64,000 bases of DNA from Chimonanthus salicifolius (lineage: Eukaryota > Streptophyta > Magnoliopsida > Laurales > Calycanthaceae). Under the pieces are notes generated by a model. The model saw nothing but the letters and a program-made list of their open reading frames with translations, did no database searches and was not told the origin of the DNA. A program made the translations under genes and the position numbers. The stretch covers positions 45,990,631 to 46,054,630 of the forward strand of contig CM023539.1 of assembly GCA_013350335.1 (NCBI GenBank), in the 5' to 3' direction. Positions 11,952-26,700 of this stretch are shown piece by piece (the first letter of the stretch is position 1; each line of letters starts with the position of its first letter).

Positions 11952-12233
11952 AAGGATCTAATAAGGGAGATCTTCAACTAGCCAGGTAGGAGCGTGGGAG
12001 ATGATCCAGAGAGGGCAGAACGAATTTCCAATAATGCCCTTTAGTAATGTAGAAATTCTAACTTGGAGTTCATTTAGATTTTGTAACAATGGTATAAATA
12101 TTCATTTAATAATTTTAAATGTTATTGTTAAAATAATTCAATAAAATCTCATTTTAAATAATTTTATATTTTATATGATCTTATAACCATTGATAATTGT
12201 GGCCATGTCAAGGAATGGGACTCAAGCCTCTCA

Positions 12234-12246
12234 CACACACACACAC
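12234..12246. repeat. Short (AC)n run
   Basis: CACACACACACAC followed by a T tract; a minor microsatellite. Confidence 0.8.
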
Positions 12247-15200
12247 ATTTTTTTAGATTGTGTTTAGTAGACTTACATTTGACCGTCCAAAACAATATTA
12301 GGTAGTTATGTTTTTATTTTTATTTATTTAGTATTTATTTCCTTTTTATAAGATTGTTTTGGTAGGATTGAATATCATAAGTTTGGCATCTTTATTGCAT
12401 TGTATTTTTATAAAAGCACATGATGCTTGGCCATTTGAGCAATTGAATAAAATACAATTTTTGGGGAAAAAAGAACTCTTGTGGAGTTGGTTGTGTGCAG
12501 CACACTTGGGCCTCGTGCCATGACTTTCAGGTGTCCTGAGGATCAGTGGATCCAAGAATTTTCAAGTAAGTACCCTGCATAGTTTAATTCTTTATTTTTA
12601 AATTTGAGTTTTGATTATGAATTTGGATTTAATTATTTCTCTTAATTTGATTTAATTTAAGATGGTATTTAATCTTAACTCACCCTTAAAAATATTGGAT
12701 TCATGGGAACCTTGGCTTCTTAGAAGGATTACTAATTGCATTAAGAGAAGATGTTAGATTGGTTGAAATTCAATCGGCTTAGGCTTTCAAATTTATAATA
12801 GATTTGAAATCCTAAATTTCCTAGCGCGTGTAAGGAACGACGGTTTGTCTTCCCTTTATTGCATCACATGAGTTCTCCACTATTAACAATTTTGCACAAA
12901 AATTAGTGTGAATGGCCATTGACACCACCTGGGCCCATTTAGATAGATGGATTTTAAATGTTTTAGTTTGTAAATGATGTTTATAAAATCTCATCTTGAT
13001 TAAATGAGTGAAATCATACCTTTTAAAACCTTGAAAATTATAACTTTATTTGACTATATAAAATCTATCAACTTAGATCAATGAATTTTTAAAATTGAAT
13101 TGGTGTCAAAATAAGTATGAATATAATTCACGGCAGTAGATAGGTGTGAAAGGATAATTGAATCCATTAGGTTATTTATTTCTCCATTTTTCTTCCAGTA
13201 AAACACATTTAGAAGTAATCATGCCACCCAGTCCGGTCCATATCAGCATTACAAGTATTTGACAACATAAATACAAGAAACATAACAAAAATAATTTATC
13301 ATTTGAAGGAAATTAGATCAAAATGTCCAGCAAGTTTCATCCTTTGGTCATGAAAACTGTTTCAGATTACAAAGTCGCAATGTTGCAAGCCAAGTAAATT
13401 GGTAAATGACATCACAAATGAAGTTGGCAAGGGCTAATTTGTTAAGTTTCTGAACTATTAGTGTCAATTAAAATATATTTAAAACATAATTTGATTATAT
13501 CAAAATGGAAATAATTTATAGTCTATATACGTCGTGTATCATGTGCAATTGAGTGTGTGATGCATGAATTGATTAATCTAAACACATCATGGAAGCCAAG
13601 GGCATTAATTTAATAAAACATAGACAAGTACCAACTACCTTTTCAAATAAAACTTAGAACCCTTTTATAAAAAAATTAAATCATATTTAATTCTATAATT
13701 AATCCACCCTATCACCATTTCCTTTTATTTCAATTCCTCACCTTAAAATGCATTGAACTCTAAAATGAAACACTCAGGATCAAGGAAAAGACCAGTTGTT
13801 TATCTTACTTTCTTATATCCTCATCTTGGATATTCCATGTTAGTATTACAATTATAAATATCATATACATGTAAATTTTATTTAATAAAATAGATAAATG
13901 ATAAACAACAAATATTACTGTTCATTCATAAAAATATTTTTTTTAATTTTATAAATTGATAGGCTTTTATCGTAATTATGATAATCATCATCGAAGTTAA
14001 AATTTCATCTATCTCTGTTAACTTTTTGAATTCTACTCCTTTATTTAATCAAAATTTTATCTAAATACCTTCATTTATAGAAGTTGAAAAATATGAGAGA
14101 CTTCATATTATGAGTGTTTCATGACATTTAATAAATAAAGACGGTTGTTAAGATGTTATAGATTGATTGATCAAAATATAATTTGGGTTTCTTTGATCAA
14201 TTAATTCTCTTAAAATGTCAGTTCCAATGGATGAGAAGTGAGAAGAAAAGCTGACTCCTTTTTGTAGATGGAATTTGGAAATGAAATCCACATTCCAAGA
14301 CAATTAAGGTGGAAAAGCAGAGATGATCATTAGATTTTGAACGGCGATTCCCATAGGACCTTTTTCACTTTGAAAGGTGAGACAGTGTAATCACTTAAAC
14401 AATGAAAAGAGGCATGCAAATTGCAAAGGTAAGTTGGAATTGTTTGTTTAAATATTGGAAGCAGAGTATAGTATTGGTTTAGCATGTTAATGGGGTGGGA
14501 GTGATTGAACCTATTCTATTAACAAATGGGAAAAGGTCATGCTACCTATGCACATTTAATTGGCCACATGGTCCGTTTACTCTTCACGTTTGCATGAATT
14601 CCTCTTAACACATGGAAAAGTTTTATGATTTTTTTTTTTAATTGAAACTTTTAGTCCCAAGACTCAAAGAGATGGGTCTATTTTTGGGCCAAATCTGGTT
14701 CTTCCATTGTGTGTAAAGTTCTAGTGGGTCGGGCACAGGGTAAAATTTTGACTTCATTTAACTAAACAGTAGAGATTTACGTTAATTAAACAAGCGCATG
14801 GAAGCTCAACCAATTATAATAATAATAAACAAAGAAGCATTAGAGTCCAACCAACATCCATGAATCTTCAGAGAAGGGTGGTTTTAAAATTTGCTGCCTC
14901 AGTCTGACTTGATTTAGAAAAAAAAAAAATTGAGTGAGATTATGGATAGAAATAAAATTATAAAATTAGGAATAAAATTATAGACTTCTCAAAATCACTA
15001 GTTAACCCGATGAAAATCGTAGCAAACTGGGCTTCCCCACCTAAAGGGGGATTTGAATTTAATTTTGATTAGGATACACCGAAAGAAGGCATGGATGTTT
15101 TAGTCGTAACTAGAAAGGAAAATTGATAGTGGTTTATTTTGAACAAATTAAGGATGGTACCCTGTCCGGAAATTCATGCCGTTTTCAGGGGAATTAATAC

Positions 15201-15894
15201 AGCCTCCATTGAAACCGAAATTGATCATCCGTAAGAGAGAGAGTCAAGTATGAGAGGAATTCAATGCTTGAGAGTTGAGACAAGGCCGTACAAATCCTTA
15301 AACATGTGGCCATTTGGGAAGCTTATATCTGTCTCGAAGAGGCTAATGTTAGGATTGTGGTTCATCTCTTCACGTTTTACATGTGTGATATTATTTACTT
15401 TGCCAACCAATCTAAGTCTCTTCATCCCTGCAAGGTCTTTTGGACACACCGTAGTGTAGACTCATGGTTTTCAAAACACGTCACGTGAAGTCAGAGTTGC
15501 ACAACGGAATGTGGCTATGTCCCCTACAGGATATTGTCCTCTTGAGTCCTACAAGTTTTAAGAGTCTATTCGGCGACCCATAACAACCCTTAAGGCTTTG
15601 TTCCCAGCACGCGTGCGAACAGGAGTCCACCCTCCACTTCTGGAACACATCACACTAGATGAGGGAGGTGACCACTCATATAAGCACTAAAGTCTTGCAC
15701 CTCCTAGGCAATGTGGGATTTTTCACTCACTCCGTATTACGACACAAGTAGCCCTTTTTGTAAGATTGTAGCTGTTAGTTCACTAGAACAGTTAGTTTCT
15801 ATAGGCCTAAAGGTAACACTACACCAATGCTGGATTGCTAGGCCCCATACCTCAACAACTAACACTGGTGTTGGTTAGATTGAGACCTCCTTAC

Positions 15895-16064
15895 CCTTAC
15901 CCTTAGCGGTTCAATATGGAGGACATGCGGTATGTAACGTGGTCAATGTCCCACATTGAACGTTTCTCGGGATGACCTTGGATTTATAAGTTGGGGGTGG
16001 GAAATCTTGAAATCAGCTAACCGTTTTGAGAGTGGATCCAACTCGCGACAATTTGGTATCAAAG
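15895..16064 (+). mobile_element. LTR-like relic followed by a primer-binding-like site
   Basis: The stretch contains GTCCCACATTG, a TTTATAAG box and then TGGTATCAAAG at 16054-16064. That resembles the TGGTATCAGAG site complementary to initiator-Met tRNA that follows the 5' LTR of many plant LTR elements. No matching second LTR was located. The left boundary is uncertain. Confidence 0.4.
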
Positions 16065-16542
16065 TAAATTAGGCCACTTTTGTGTGGGACCGAACTGGTT
16101 GAAGGCAATATGGACTCGATTTTTAAAGAAAACAAAAGCCAAGAATATACTTGATGTACTGTAGCTGCATTGGTTGTTGATTCTATAAGCCCTAAGTTTC
16201 CCCTGACGTGTAGCCGGTAAGAAAGCACAGAACAATTTGGATAGATCTTTTATATTTATTTACAGTTACCCTTATAAACCAAAAGTTTATATACATATTA
16301 GATTTTCGTAAGACATTGCCCTTCTTTTAATTTTATATAAAATTAATAATATTCTTATTTTATCTTTTAACTTTTCTCATTCATTACAACAAATGAAAGA
16401 TAAAATAAAAACGATATCCAATGTTAATATAGTATATATATCCAAATCAATTTCTGTGATCAAAATCACATAAAAAGATGTCGTGAAGAGATCTAAGAAT
16501 AATGTCTAAGTGTGGACAGATGAATATGATCTTAACACTCGT

Positions 16543-16575
16543 GGATGGGATGGGATGGGATGGGATGGGATGGGT
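16543..16575. repeat. (GGATG)n pentanucleotide repeat
   Basis: About six tandem copies of GGATG/GATGG. Shortly after, near 16697-16749, a 28-bp unit (AATGTCGAATGTGAACCAAA...) is directly duplicated. Confidence 0.9.
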
Positions 16576-19328
16576 GTGAGGTAGAGTGTGAGAAAGTTAA
16601 AATAATATTAATTGGTCGTCCCACCGCATCCAGTGGATGAAAATAACAAAGCATAAACGTAGTACCCCATGAATTAAATGCCTCTGCTCCAAATGTCGAA
16701 TGTGAACCAAACCTAAAAGAAATGTCGAATGTGAACCAAACCTAAAAGACAGAATCAAAACTCTATTTGCATCTCTTAACAAGTCGTTGTAGCAGTCTGG
16801 GTCTCACTCTCATGTCTAAGTCTAACAAAGGCTAGGAGTTGCTTGGATATTAATCTAATAAAAAAATAATGGCATTAGAAGATAGATGAAGAAAAAATAT
16901 TTTTATAAAATATTTTAAAAAGTAATTTATATTGGGTGAAGTGTACAACAAAAGACAAAAGTGATAGGTAGATAAAATTTTACTTTCATCTAATTATCTT
17001 AACTTATAATTTTAATATTAAAAACTTATAATACTATAATCTATTAACTTATTACTATTTATTAGGTGAAATGTATAACTGTTGAGAAATACCTGCTCAA
17101 AATATTTGGCTGAAAATTTTCGTTCCTTACTGAGCTGAAACCTATATTTTTCCAAAACACTAACCAAAAATTTTCGGTCAAAATTTGGTTTATGAACTGA
17201 ATCAAAATTTTGATAATTGATAATATCAATTTTGCACCAAAATTAAAGAAAAAAAAAAAAAAACAAAAACATTTTTCTATTTTCTTTTTATTTTGTCTAC
17301 CTTGTTAAATACAATTACATAGTAGTCAATTAGTCATAACCCTGTCAATAAATTATACAATTTTATATTTTTTAGTTTTATTAGGTAAATTAACAAATTG
17401 TAGACCGCCATTGATAAAAGTTAGTTATATTGTTCATTCACGTCCAGAAATTATTTGATCACTGGTTTATTGCCTCAGATCAATGTCTAAGATATTTTTA
17501 GTTATATATAATTTTAATCATATTTGATAGGTACTAATGTAAATATGTCAACATTTTCTACTGGGATCGTGAACTAAATGCACCAAATCTAGTCACTGTG
17601 TTTGAATGAGGAATATATTTTGTAGAAGTTACCTGAGATTACCCCTCATCCTTCCAGTGTCAAACTCCTCCCCATTACCCTTTTCACTTTCTATCCAAAC
17701 GCAGCCAATGTCTTATATAGAGGGAGAAAATGGCCACTGAAAGAAATAAATATGGATGAAAGAGAGAAGAAGGCGCGGGTAAATTTTTATGAGACTTGCA
17801 AGTGTGAGAGGCAATTCAAAGTTCAAACCGGACGAAAACACAAACAAGTGATCCGACAATAATATCTTTATATTAATTGCAAACATCAGATGCAGTGTCT
17901 GAATATACAGTAGCAACTGGAATTCAGGAATGAGGGAGGACCCACCACGGGTTCTCTGTTTGCCTGTTCAATACTGCCATTGATGCAGTCGAGAGATGTG
18001 TCTCTTCAACCTGCAATGTATTTGAGCTTTGAATATAAGATTTTTTTTTTTTAATATTTGTGACTATATCTAAAATTCACTAATAAAAGAAACTGCTGCA
18101 TCTTGTATGACTAATCTTGGTGAGTTTAAGGATAGGAATTCACTTGTGAAGATTTTATAATGGGCATCCTACGATTTTTAACATGTAAATTAAAAAAAAA
18201 ATTATCTATTACAGAATATCAAGTTTTGAAATATAAATATATTTTTTAAATTATATATTGAATTAATATTTCAAATATAGTAGTTCATGTTAAATGTTAT
18301 TCGGCATGTATTTATGAAAGTAAATACATCCACAATTACCTCCGAATGCTCTATGCTTTATTTCATGTTTATGTCATACTCTAATCAGGCCACTTAAAAT
18401 AGAGATATTATAAATATTCTTGTATAAGTCTTTTTTTTCAAATCTCCACTTCTCTTTATGTGTATGACCTTTTATGACTAGTCTAATATATGAACACTCA
18501 ATTACCTCTAACAAATTAGTATATATCTTAAATGGGTTCTCATCTATCTTTTATAAACTATTAAAAATTATAGGAAAAAAAAATCAATTTTCTAAGCTAA
18601 TAAAACCATCAAGTCTTGAACTCCTATATTTTTTATTGTGACAATAGGATGGGTTGAACTTTGTGGTGACAATACACATATGGATAAACATATGATTGAG
18701 ATGGTTTATACAGGTTATAAGTGCCAGCAAACAGCCTCAACGGAAGATTTTAAAGGCTACAACAGTAGGGACTAGAACTGGAAATGGCTTTGGCGAGATT
18801 TAATTAATTCATTTATTAAGACCCATTATCTATTATTTACCCATTTATTATAGGGTTACCCCTCCCAAAACCTATAACCCTGTCAAATTAAGGGGAAACC
18901 CATTTATTTATTTATTACAGGTAAACTTATTTACATATCCAACCCAAATTATTTACACATTTAAACTAATTTTTATTAAAATCAAAATTAATCCTTGACA
19001 AGTTTCAATGAGTAAAAAATTGTATCGTAAGTGCTGCAAATTCCTTGAAGATATCAAAACTTCTCAAAAAAATGCATGAATTTTTGTTCCGATTTGGCAT
19101 ATAGGACATACATGAAATAGGACATTGACATTGAAAATTTTGACCCATATAATATGAATCGTCTGAGCTATATTGTAATAGCTGCGATATATCATGGCCC
19201 GGTCATATAGACATCCGGCTTACACACCCAATTTTTATTTTTAGGAGACAAATTACTATGTTATCATTCTGTTTTCTTTCATCCCATTCCATTTTACATG
19301 AAATCGTTCGCACGTATGGACTGTGAAA

Positions 19329-19635
19329 AGGATTTTCAAAAGAAGTTGTTTCTCGACTGATTTCTACAAACAATATATCAAAATTCATCTACTTTCAATT
19401 TTATGAATTCGGAGAATGATTTTAAGTGAGAAGAATATAGTTTTTACTTAAATAATTATACCCAAAGAATTAAAGAAAAATTGCATTCCTTCTTAATTCT
19501 TTAGGTACATTTTTTAAGCTTAAAACTATATCATTTTCACTTAAAATTAATCTCGGAGTTCATAAAATTCAGAGTACATGAATTTTGATACATTGTTGGT
19601 AGAAATAGGTTGAGAAACTGCCTCATTTGAAAACC
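19329..19635. repeat. Foldback repeat unit 1 (about 110-bp inverted arms)
   Basis: The left part (AGGATTTTCAAAAGAAGTTG onward) is the imperfect reverse complement of the right part ending ATTTGAAAACCT. The pairing runs through CAAAATTCATCTAC, TTTTATGAA and GATTTTAAGTGA on both sides. About 307 bp with a short AT-rich centre and no coding. It resembles a MITE or foldback element. Confidence 0.75.
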
Positions 19636-19667
19636 TAAGCCAAATGTGCAAAGTTACAGTTGGTAAG

Positions 19668-19950
19668 GATGTCATTTCTCGACCGATTTTTACAAACAAA
19701 CTATCAAAATTCATCTATTCTGAATTTTATGAACTCCGAAACTGATTTTAAATGAAAAATAACATAGTTTCAAATTTAAAAAATTGTACCTAAAGAATTA
19801 AGAAGGAAAACCATATTTATTTAATTTTTGGATACAATTTTGAAGTCCAAAATTATACTCTTTTCACTTAAAATCAGTCCTGGAGTTCATAAAGTTCAAA
19901 GTAGATGAATTTGATACCTTATTTGTAAAAATCAGTCGAAAAATGACCTC
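19668..19950. repeat. Foldback repeat unit 2, tandem relative of unit 1
   Basis: GATGTCATTTCTCGACCGAT at the left pairs with the right end, whose reverse complement starts GAGGTCATTTTTCGACTGAT. The interior carries the same CAAAATTCATC, TTTATGAACTCC and GATTTTAA blocks as unit 1. The two units lie head to tail, about 30 bases apart. Confidence 0.75.
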
Positions 19951-22510
19951 TTTTGAAAATCTCTCTACAACCCCATTCATTCGGACGATGACGGGACAAG
20001 AAAATGAAATGATAAAATGATAATTTCATCTGTTTTTTGAAATCAATTATGTCAAGAAAGAAAAATAGGGTATCTATATGGCAAACCTATATCATGACAT
20101 GGTATCATGATATAGGCTCAAGTTTTACCCCCATATTGGCCATTACAACTAGCACAGTTGTTACAGTCATTTTTTATTTTTATGAGGAAAATGGCCTATT
20201 TCTTCATTTTTGCTTCGAATCATGCACTGGATACACTTTAAAAAAAGTTTCTATTTTGCCTTCCGACCTCCTTGTACTTTAGATTTATTCAGTTTGAGTC
20301 ATTTGATTTTCTTTTTATGAATTTTTTTAGTGAACTGATGTCAGATGTTACTAAAAGATTGATATAGTTTGTATGATATTAATATAACTTTTTAATTTTT
20401 CATTTTTTTTTTTTTTTAAAATTTAGGTGTTCCGAAATACTTCCTTTCATATCTTCTAGTTGTATTTATTTAATGACTGATTAAAACAGTCAACTTTTAT
20501 GATATCTATTGTAGAAATAAAATGCTCAAATTGCTGGAAATAATTTTGTATATTTAAAATATCAAAAGATATGCCAAATGAGCAGGGGAAACATTTAACA
20601 ACAATTACACTCATGACTTGTATTTGAAATGAGACAAAAAGTCTAACTAATAATTTGTGAGTTGAGACTGTGCATCATAGCATTTTATGTTCAATGTATG
20701 AAAGTTCAATCATATCTAAAATGACATGTCACATTTCAGAGCACACACTTCATCCACTAGTTGAAGAAAAATTGACTACTGTTGTTGCGACAAAGGGAAG
20801 AAAAAACTTAATTAAACCTAGAGTTTATTTAATACCAGAATGGGAAAATGAGGGAGACAAATAAGATTTATCTCACCCAGGATTTGGACTCTTTTAAGTA
20901 TGAATGCTCTGGTCCTCTCATACCAAAGGACCTTGGGTGTTTTGGCACCAATGGAACGCATACTTACCAATTCCAAATGTGCTTCCAAGGATATCTTGCC
21001 TTTTATTTTTTAAGGTAATTGTATCCCACATTTCATTTCTCATTAAGCAACATATCCATGAACCTAGGCATTGTCAGAGTAAACATGAAGGAGAGGATGA
21101 TTGAGAAACATGATCACATTGAAAGATCAAATAGTCATGCTTTTCTGGGTTAGTTCAGAAAAGATCAGATTAAGCAACTCCTAGAATGAAGATCATAATT
21201 GACAATAGAGGCAAATATATTCCAACTCCATAATCTTTTTTAAGGGAATTTCCAATTACCACTTTTTTTTTTAAGAAGTAATCACTGATCAAATCTGAAG
21301 CTGGCAAATAAATCTTGCAAGCACAAGAATTGTAGGTGGTACTATCAGCTAGTGAATTTCAGTCAGCCCCAGGGAAAAAGGGTATTCAACAGCAGGGGGG
21401 AAAATATCAACGCTTGGATTTCCCAGTAAGTATAAGATATAGATACAGCAAATAATTTTTTTCATAAAAAAGAAACACTTGAAAATAGATATCAGCCAAC
21501 TCGGCAGATACAACCTACCACCTCAGTAGATACAACTCGACAATCATTATACCAAACATGTAACTGGCAGAGTTGGTAGGCTGATGGCCTCCTATTTTAC
21601 TTACAATGAACAGTAAACACTGGATGTGAAAATAATAATACTCTCACCAAACGATAGGCGATGTATTTATTTTTAATAAAATTGAAATACATCAAGATAA
21701 AGATAAACTCATCTAATTCTACGATAAGATAAAATCAAATAACATGATAATGAGATAAAGCTAATCTAAATTCAATCTAATTTAATCTAAATCTTATCAC
21801 TGGACAAGTACTCAAGAATTCAATGATCAGAACAATCTTGTGCCGCACAGATACAAGAATTTACTTGTCGGAGAGTATGCTTGAAGTGGAGGAATGAATA
21901 ATCCTCAGTTCCTCACCAACCCGACTGACGAGCAAAGATTCTCTGACAATGCACATAAAACCGACCTATAGAATGCACACATGCTAAGAGGTACAAAATC
22001 CAAGCCAACTCAGCAGTGGGGCAAGCATGAAGGTCCCCATCTCAAAGGTCAGACAAGTGCACTCATCAGGTGGTAACAAAAGGGTACCCCTGAATCTGGA
22101 GCAGTAGCCAATCTCTGTTAGTTATCATGCAAATGATGCCCACCCGATCAGTGGATTGTTCTGACTTTTGAACCATCAAGTATTGACACTTCAAAGCACT
22201 GATGTGCAGATCAGAAAAATGCACAATGGCATGTTCAGGATTGCCAATATTGCACTGACAATTTGTCATCACAAAGGAATAGAAATGCAAGAAGAGGCGA
22301 TTTTAGCATTCACGAGGTACAAGAACATGACTTTTAAGCTTCAATACCATAACAAGTAGACCATTTACTATTATGCAGAGATCCATATTGAAAGGAATTT
22401 ATTCTTACAGTAGAACAGCTTGCCACAAATGTAGAGCACATACAAGGCTTGACTTTCATATTGGCTATTCAAAACAAGCCACTTTCAAATATATCTTCGG
22501 AAATAGTGGT

Positions 22511-23696
22511 TTATACTAGAAAATATGATGAACTAAGAACGGACATGTGATTTTTACCCAAGCTGCGACCTCGAAGGCACTCCAGATTCATCACTTGAGA
22601 GTGATCCACAAAAAGGTTCACCTGAAAATGAAGGCCACAAGAAACCTAATTACAGCACTGGTTTAAAGAACAAGCAAAAAGAAATCCATACTGAGGACGG
22701 GAAGAGAGGGTTTAGTAAGGTGAAAAACCATAGTCCAACATCTGCATAGCAGAATGCAAAATGTAATCACCACCAAGCAGAAAATCAAGGTAGTTTTCTC
22801 ATTAATGGACCCATATGTAAACAATTGAGAGAATATTCCAGGGGTTCATAATAAATGTCGAAGGCCCACTGCAAATGAGTGAGTTTATTTTGGGGCTGCA
22901 AGCCCTAGCTTATACATGTCATAGTTTAAAAACTTGAAAACCTTGACCGAGTCAGTCTAAGTTGACTCAACTGTGTAGGATTTTGAGTCAATCGAGTCAA
23001 CGAGTTTTCCTGAGTTTTTCCAAATCGAGTCTAAAAAGTTTCCCAAGCTACTCAAGTCAATAGGATTTCAAGTCAAGTTCGAGTCTTGAGTTTTAGAACA
23101 ATTACATGCATTAGAAGTTGTGTCATACAAGCAGGTAGAAATGAAGAAATGGGTATGGATGGTTTTGGTATAGCAAATCCCATAAACATAACCAAAAAAG
23201 AACATACCCGTGGTCCATAGCATTTCACAAACCACTCAGATGTATTGACATTTGAAGCTTCAAACATGGTTTTCTCAAGGCCAAGGCGGCCTATGATCTT
23301 TGCAACAATGTCTGTCCGCAGAGAATCAGCATATTTACACACATCATCTGCATCAATCATGATTATGTCTGCACCGGCTTCCAAGCACCTCTCAGCTCTT
23401 CTGATCAAGAGGTCAACATCTTCTACAAATTCTGTAAGCAAAACATGGAAAATGATCTAATTTTAAGCAATGGTAAGATTTGAAACCAAAATAGGATACT
23501 GTCTAATTAGATGGCAAATCCTCATAATCGAAACCATCCAATTCTCTAAATATCAACGCAAATTACCTTTGCAGGTATATTTTTATAACTATTTACTTTC
23601 TTACATAGATGTCAAAATTTGATAACCAGTGGACATAAAGCAAGACTATTGTACCAATAGTCTAATAGTTCATGAGTAGACCAAGCACAATAAAAT

Positions 23697-23728
<32 letters not shown>

Positions 23729-26700
23729 TGAATTGATAAAGTAGAAACAATTTCCACTTAATCAATGAAAATTTGAACTGAAAAGTTGTCAAAATTACAT
23801 AGGGCAATGGACCTCATCATAGGGGGTAAAAAATGAAACCACCTTCATCAATGCACATTCTTCATCAATGTTACTTACCAGATTTTTGGGTAACTGGAGC
23901 TATATAAGCCCCAAATGCTCTATGACCAGCAGATGGGATATCAGATGCATCAACTTTCAGAGAAAACACGGGTTTGGCCTTCAAGCCTCCACTTTTGATG
24001 ATGTGCATGAACCTCAATAGTTGTTCCTCGGGAATTTTAAGTGAACTCACATTCAATTCAATGGTGTCAAACCCCAAAAGTTTGCATTCCTAAGAAGGTA
24101 AACCATTAGAATCAAAAGCAGCATCAAAATAGATAATTGATGAATAGACAAAGACACAAGTTAACCAAGAAATTGTGTTTTGCACATACTTCCACATACT
24201 GCTTGAAAGCAGCTGGTCCATTGTGAAGTAAATGTTCTGCCCAATCACCTGTGCTAACATATACATCATGTCTATGTGCCATGTCAGTAATTTCTTTTAT
24301 GAATGCCTTTGGCATCAAACTGTGTGAACCACCAGTAAATTTCAAGCCATCAACAAACTGCCCCATAGACTCAAGAATATCCTGCAGGAAACAATTAAGT
24401 TCCATGCTGCCAAATTTGTTGGTATAATAAAATAAGATGTGACCATTACTTGGAATTAAAGATAACATAAAAATGAATATGTTGGAAAAAGAAAGAATTA
24501 AAAGAGTTTCAACTAGTATGTTAAATCAAATCCATTAAAATCATGTGAAATAGGGAAAAATTGTCTGAAACAAGCCAAATGTCATCGTTCAAAAATAAAA
24601 AAAGGCATTATATTGCTCTAATGTGGTTTGTCAGATCAGATATTTAACAACATGTTTGCATTAATTACACTTGTTCATCCATGGCTTTCCCAATGCCAAA
24701 ATTATCTGCCAACAAGATAGTTGAGATTTAGAAAGAGAACTAATGAAGACAGAAGAGAAAGAAAGAGCAGAAAGAGGGAAGAGAATGAAGCTCATACGTT
24801 GTTGTCTTAATTTATTGACGATAACTTCTTAAAAAATTTGAATGATAATAGATTTCTCTGCAAGGAATAACACATAATACACCATCCACCCCACAATACT
24901 CCTCAAATTGACAAGTTCATTTGTCCTATGATCACTTATCCACACTGCAAGGCTGTGGATGGGGATACCCATGTTATCCAAAAATGGGATTACCTACAAG
25001 GTGGGGTGAGGATACCCATGTTATCCAAATAAAAAAGGGATTTTATCACCAGGAAACATATCTCATATATCACAGAAGACATTCTCCTCTTCATTTCTTA
25101 AAAGGCAGTCTGTCAATTTTCTCAAGGTAATAAATTTTGCAAAAGATCGCATTTGAATGCAATCCACTACATCCAACAAGCGCCATGAAATTCAACGCTG
25201 TGGCAGACATTGGAAATTCAGTGATTTCTGCTGTTTCCATCAAATGAATGGAAAAAGAGGGAAGGGCCTCATTTTTGTGCTCTTCATTTTCCTTCAACTA
25301 GAAAATGGAAAATAGTCATAAGGACCAAGGCTTGAGTCCATCAATAAAACATATAGCTCAGATAAGTGACAGGCCGAAGCCCATTATGAACAGGAGCAAC
25401 AAAAGCCCAGAGAGAAATAAAGGTGATCTGGTATTCCAGAAGTGACTTGGGCACAAAAATGAAAAAAAGGGTTTTCCAATGTAGAAGCTGAGGCCCGCCT
25501 TCAAAGACCTCACCTAAAAATTAACAAGGAGAAAGCTGAGGAGGGATCTTTAGAAAAGGAGGGGACTAATGAACAATAACAAGTATCAATTCTAGTCCAT
25601 TGTTGGCAGTTGGGGAGCTGTTTGAAAGACTTGAAAGTTGAAACCATAGGTGGGTGAAGAAAGAAGTGTAAAAAAGGAGGAAATAAAGAGAGATAAAGCA
25701 CAGGTCGATGACGATAAAGGGTACAAGTTATTAAGGTGGAGAAAAAATTGGGAATAGCAGTAGCATATGATCAACAAGCATCTCAAAGCCTTCTAGAAAT
25801 GGGAATGCAAGACTCATCTAAGAGCATTTGGAGCGAGCAATCCAATGTTGAAAGTACGCAAAGAAATTTTGCTTTCCACTATCTATTAAACTATATATTA
25901 AAGGAGGGAATACATGAGGAGAAGGGAGGGAAACAACAGTTCAAATGAAGATTGTTAAATGGTACATAAAGGACTTAAGGAGGAAAAAAATAGCATTGGT
26001 CAAAGAAATGGATACAAAGTGGAAGAATGAGATTCTTATGAATTGGGAATCAAAGAGAGAGATTCTCTTGGAGGCTGGATGGTGTTGGAAGGTTTTAGTT
26101 GGAAACTCAGAAAGGGACTGATATTGACAAAGGATGCATTGAATGGGGAGCTCCTCCAAGAAAAAGTGCTGTAGAGATCAACTTCAATTCACTTAAAAAA
26201 CAAACAATGAGGCACATGTATGCTGTTCACCAATGTATTTAGTCCCAATGAAGACAGCGAAAGAGAGAATTTAGGTAGGAATTGCATCAGGTAAAGAGGT
26301 CCTATGATTAACCTTGGTGCATTGTGGAAGAGAGAGAGAGAGAGATTTCAATGCAGTTAGCTTTCCACGAGAAAAAAAAATTGTGATGGTGCATCAGTCC
26401 ACAAATGGCATCCTCTTCTTCATTTATAGAAGAACTTATAGACTTGCTGGGAGTACATTTACATTGTCACATTTACATTGTCGAACCATCAAGAAGTCCT
26501 GATAAGATGTAGATTGGACCATTTTCTCTTCTCTGAATAATGGGAAGATGGTGATAGAGGTGTGGAACACATCCAACTATCTGAACAGTTATTGGATCGA
26601 CATGCAATATCGTTCAACACAAACAGTGTAAAATGGGGCCCAAAGCCATACCAATTCAACAATGTGTGGGTGGAGGTACCAGGTCTTCATTATCTTTCTG

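Larger units (their letters stand above)
11960..22510. other. Gene-poor AT-rich stretch
   Basis: I see no supported gene in about 10.5 kb. It holds short microsatellites, an LTR-like relic near 15.9-16.07 kb, two tandem foldback repeats at 19.3-19.95 kb, and otherwise featureless AT-rich sequence. All long frames here are short and lack family motifs. Confidence 0.55.
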
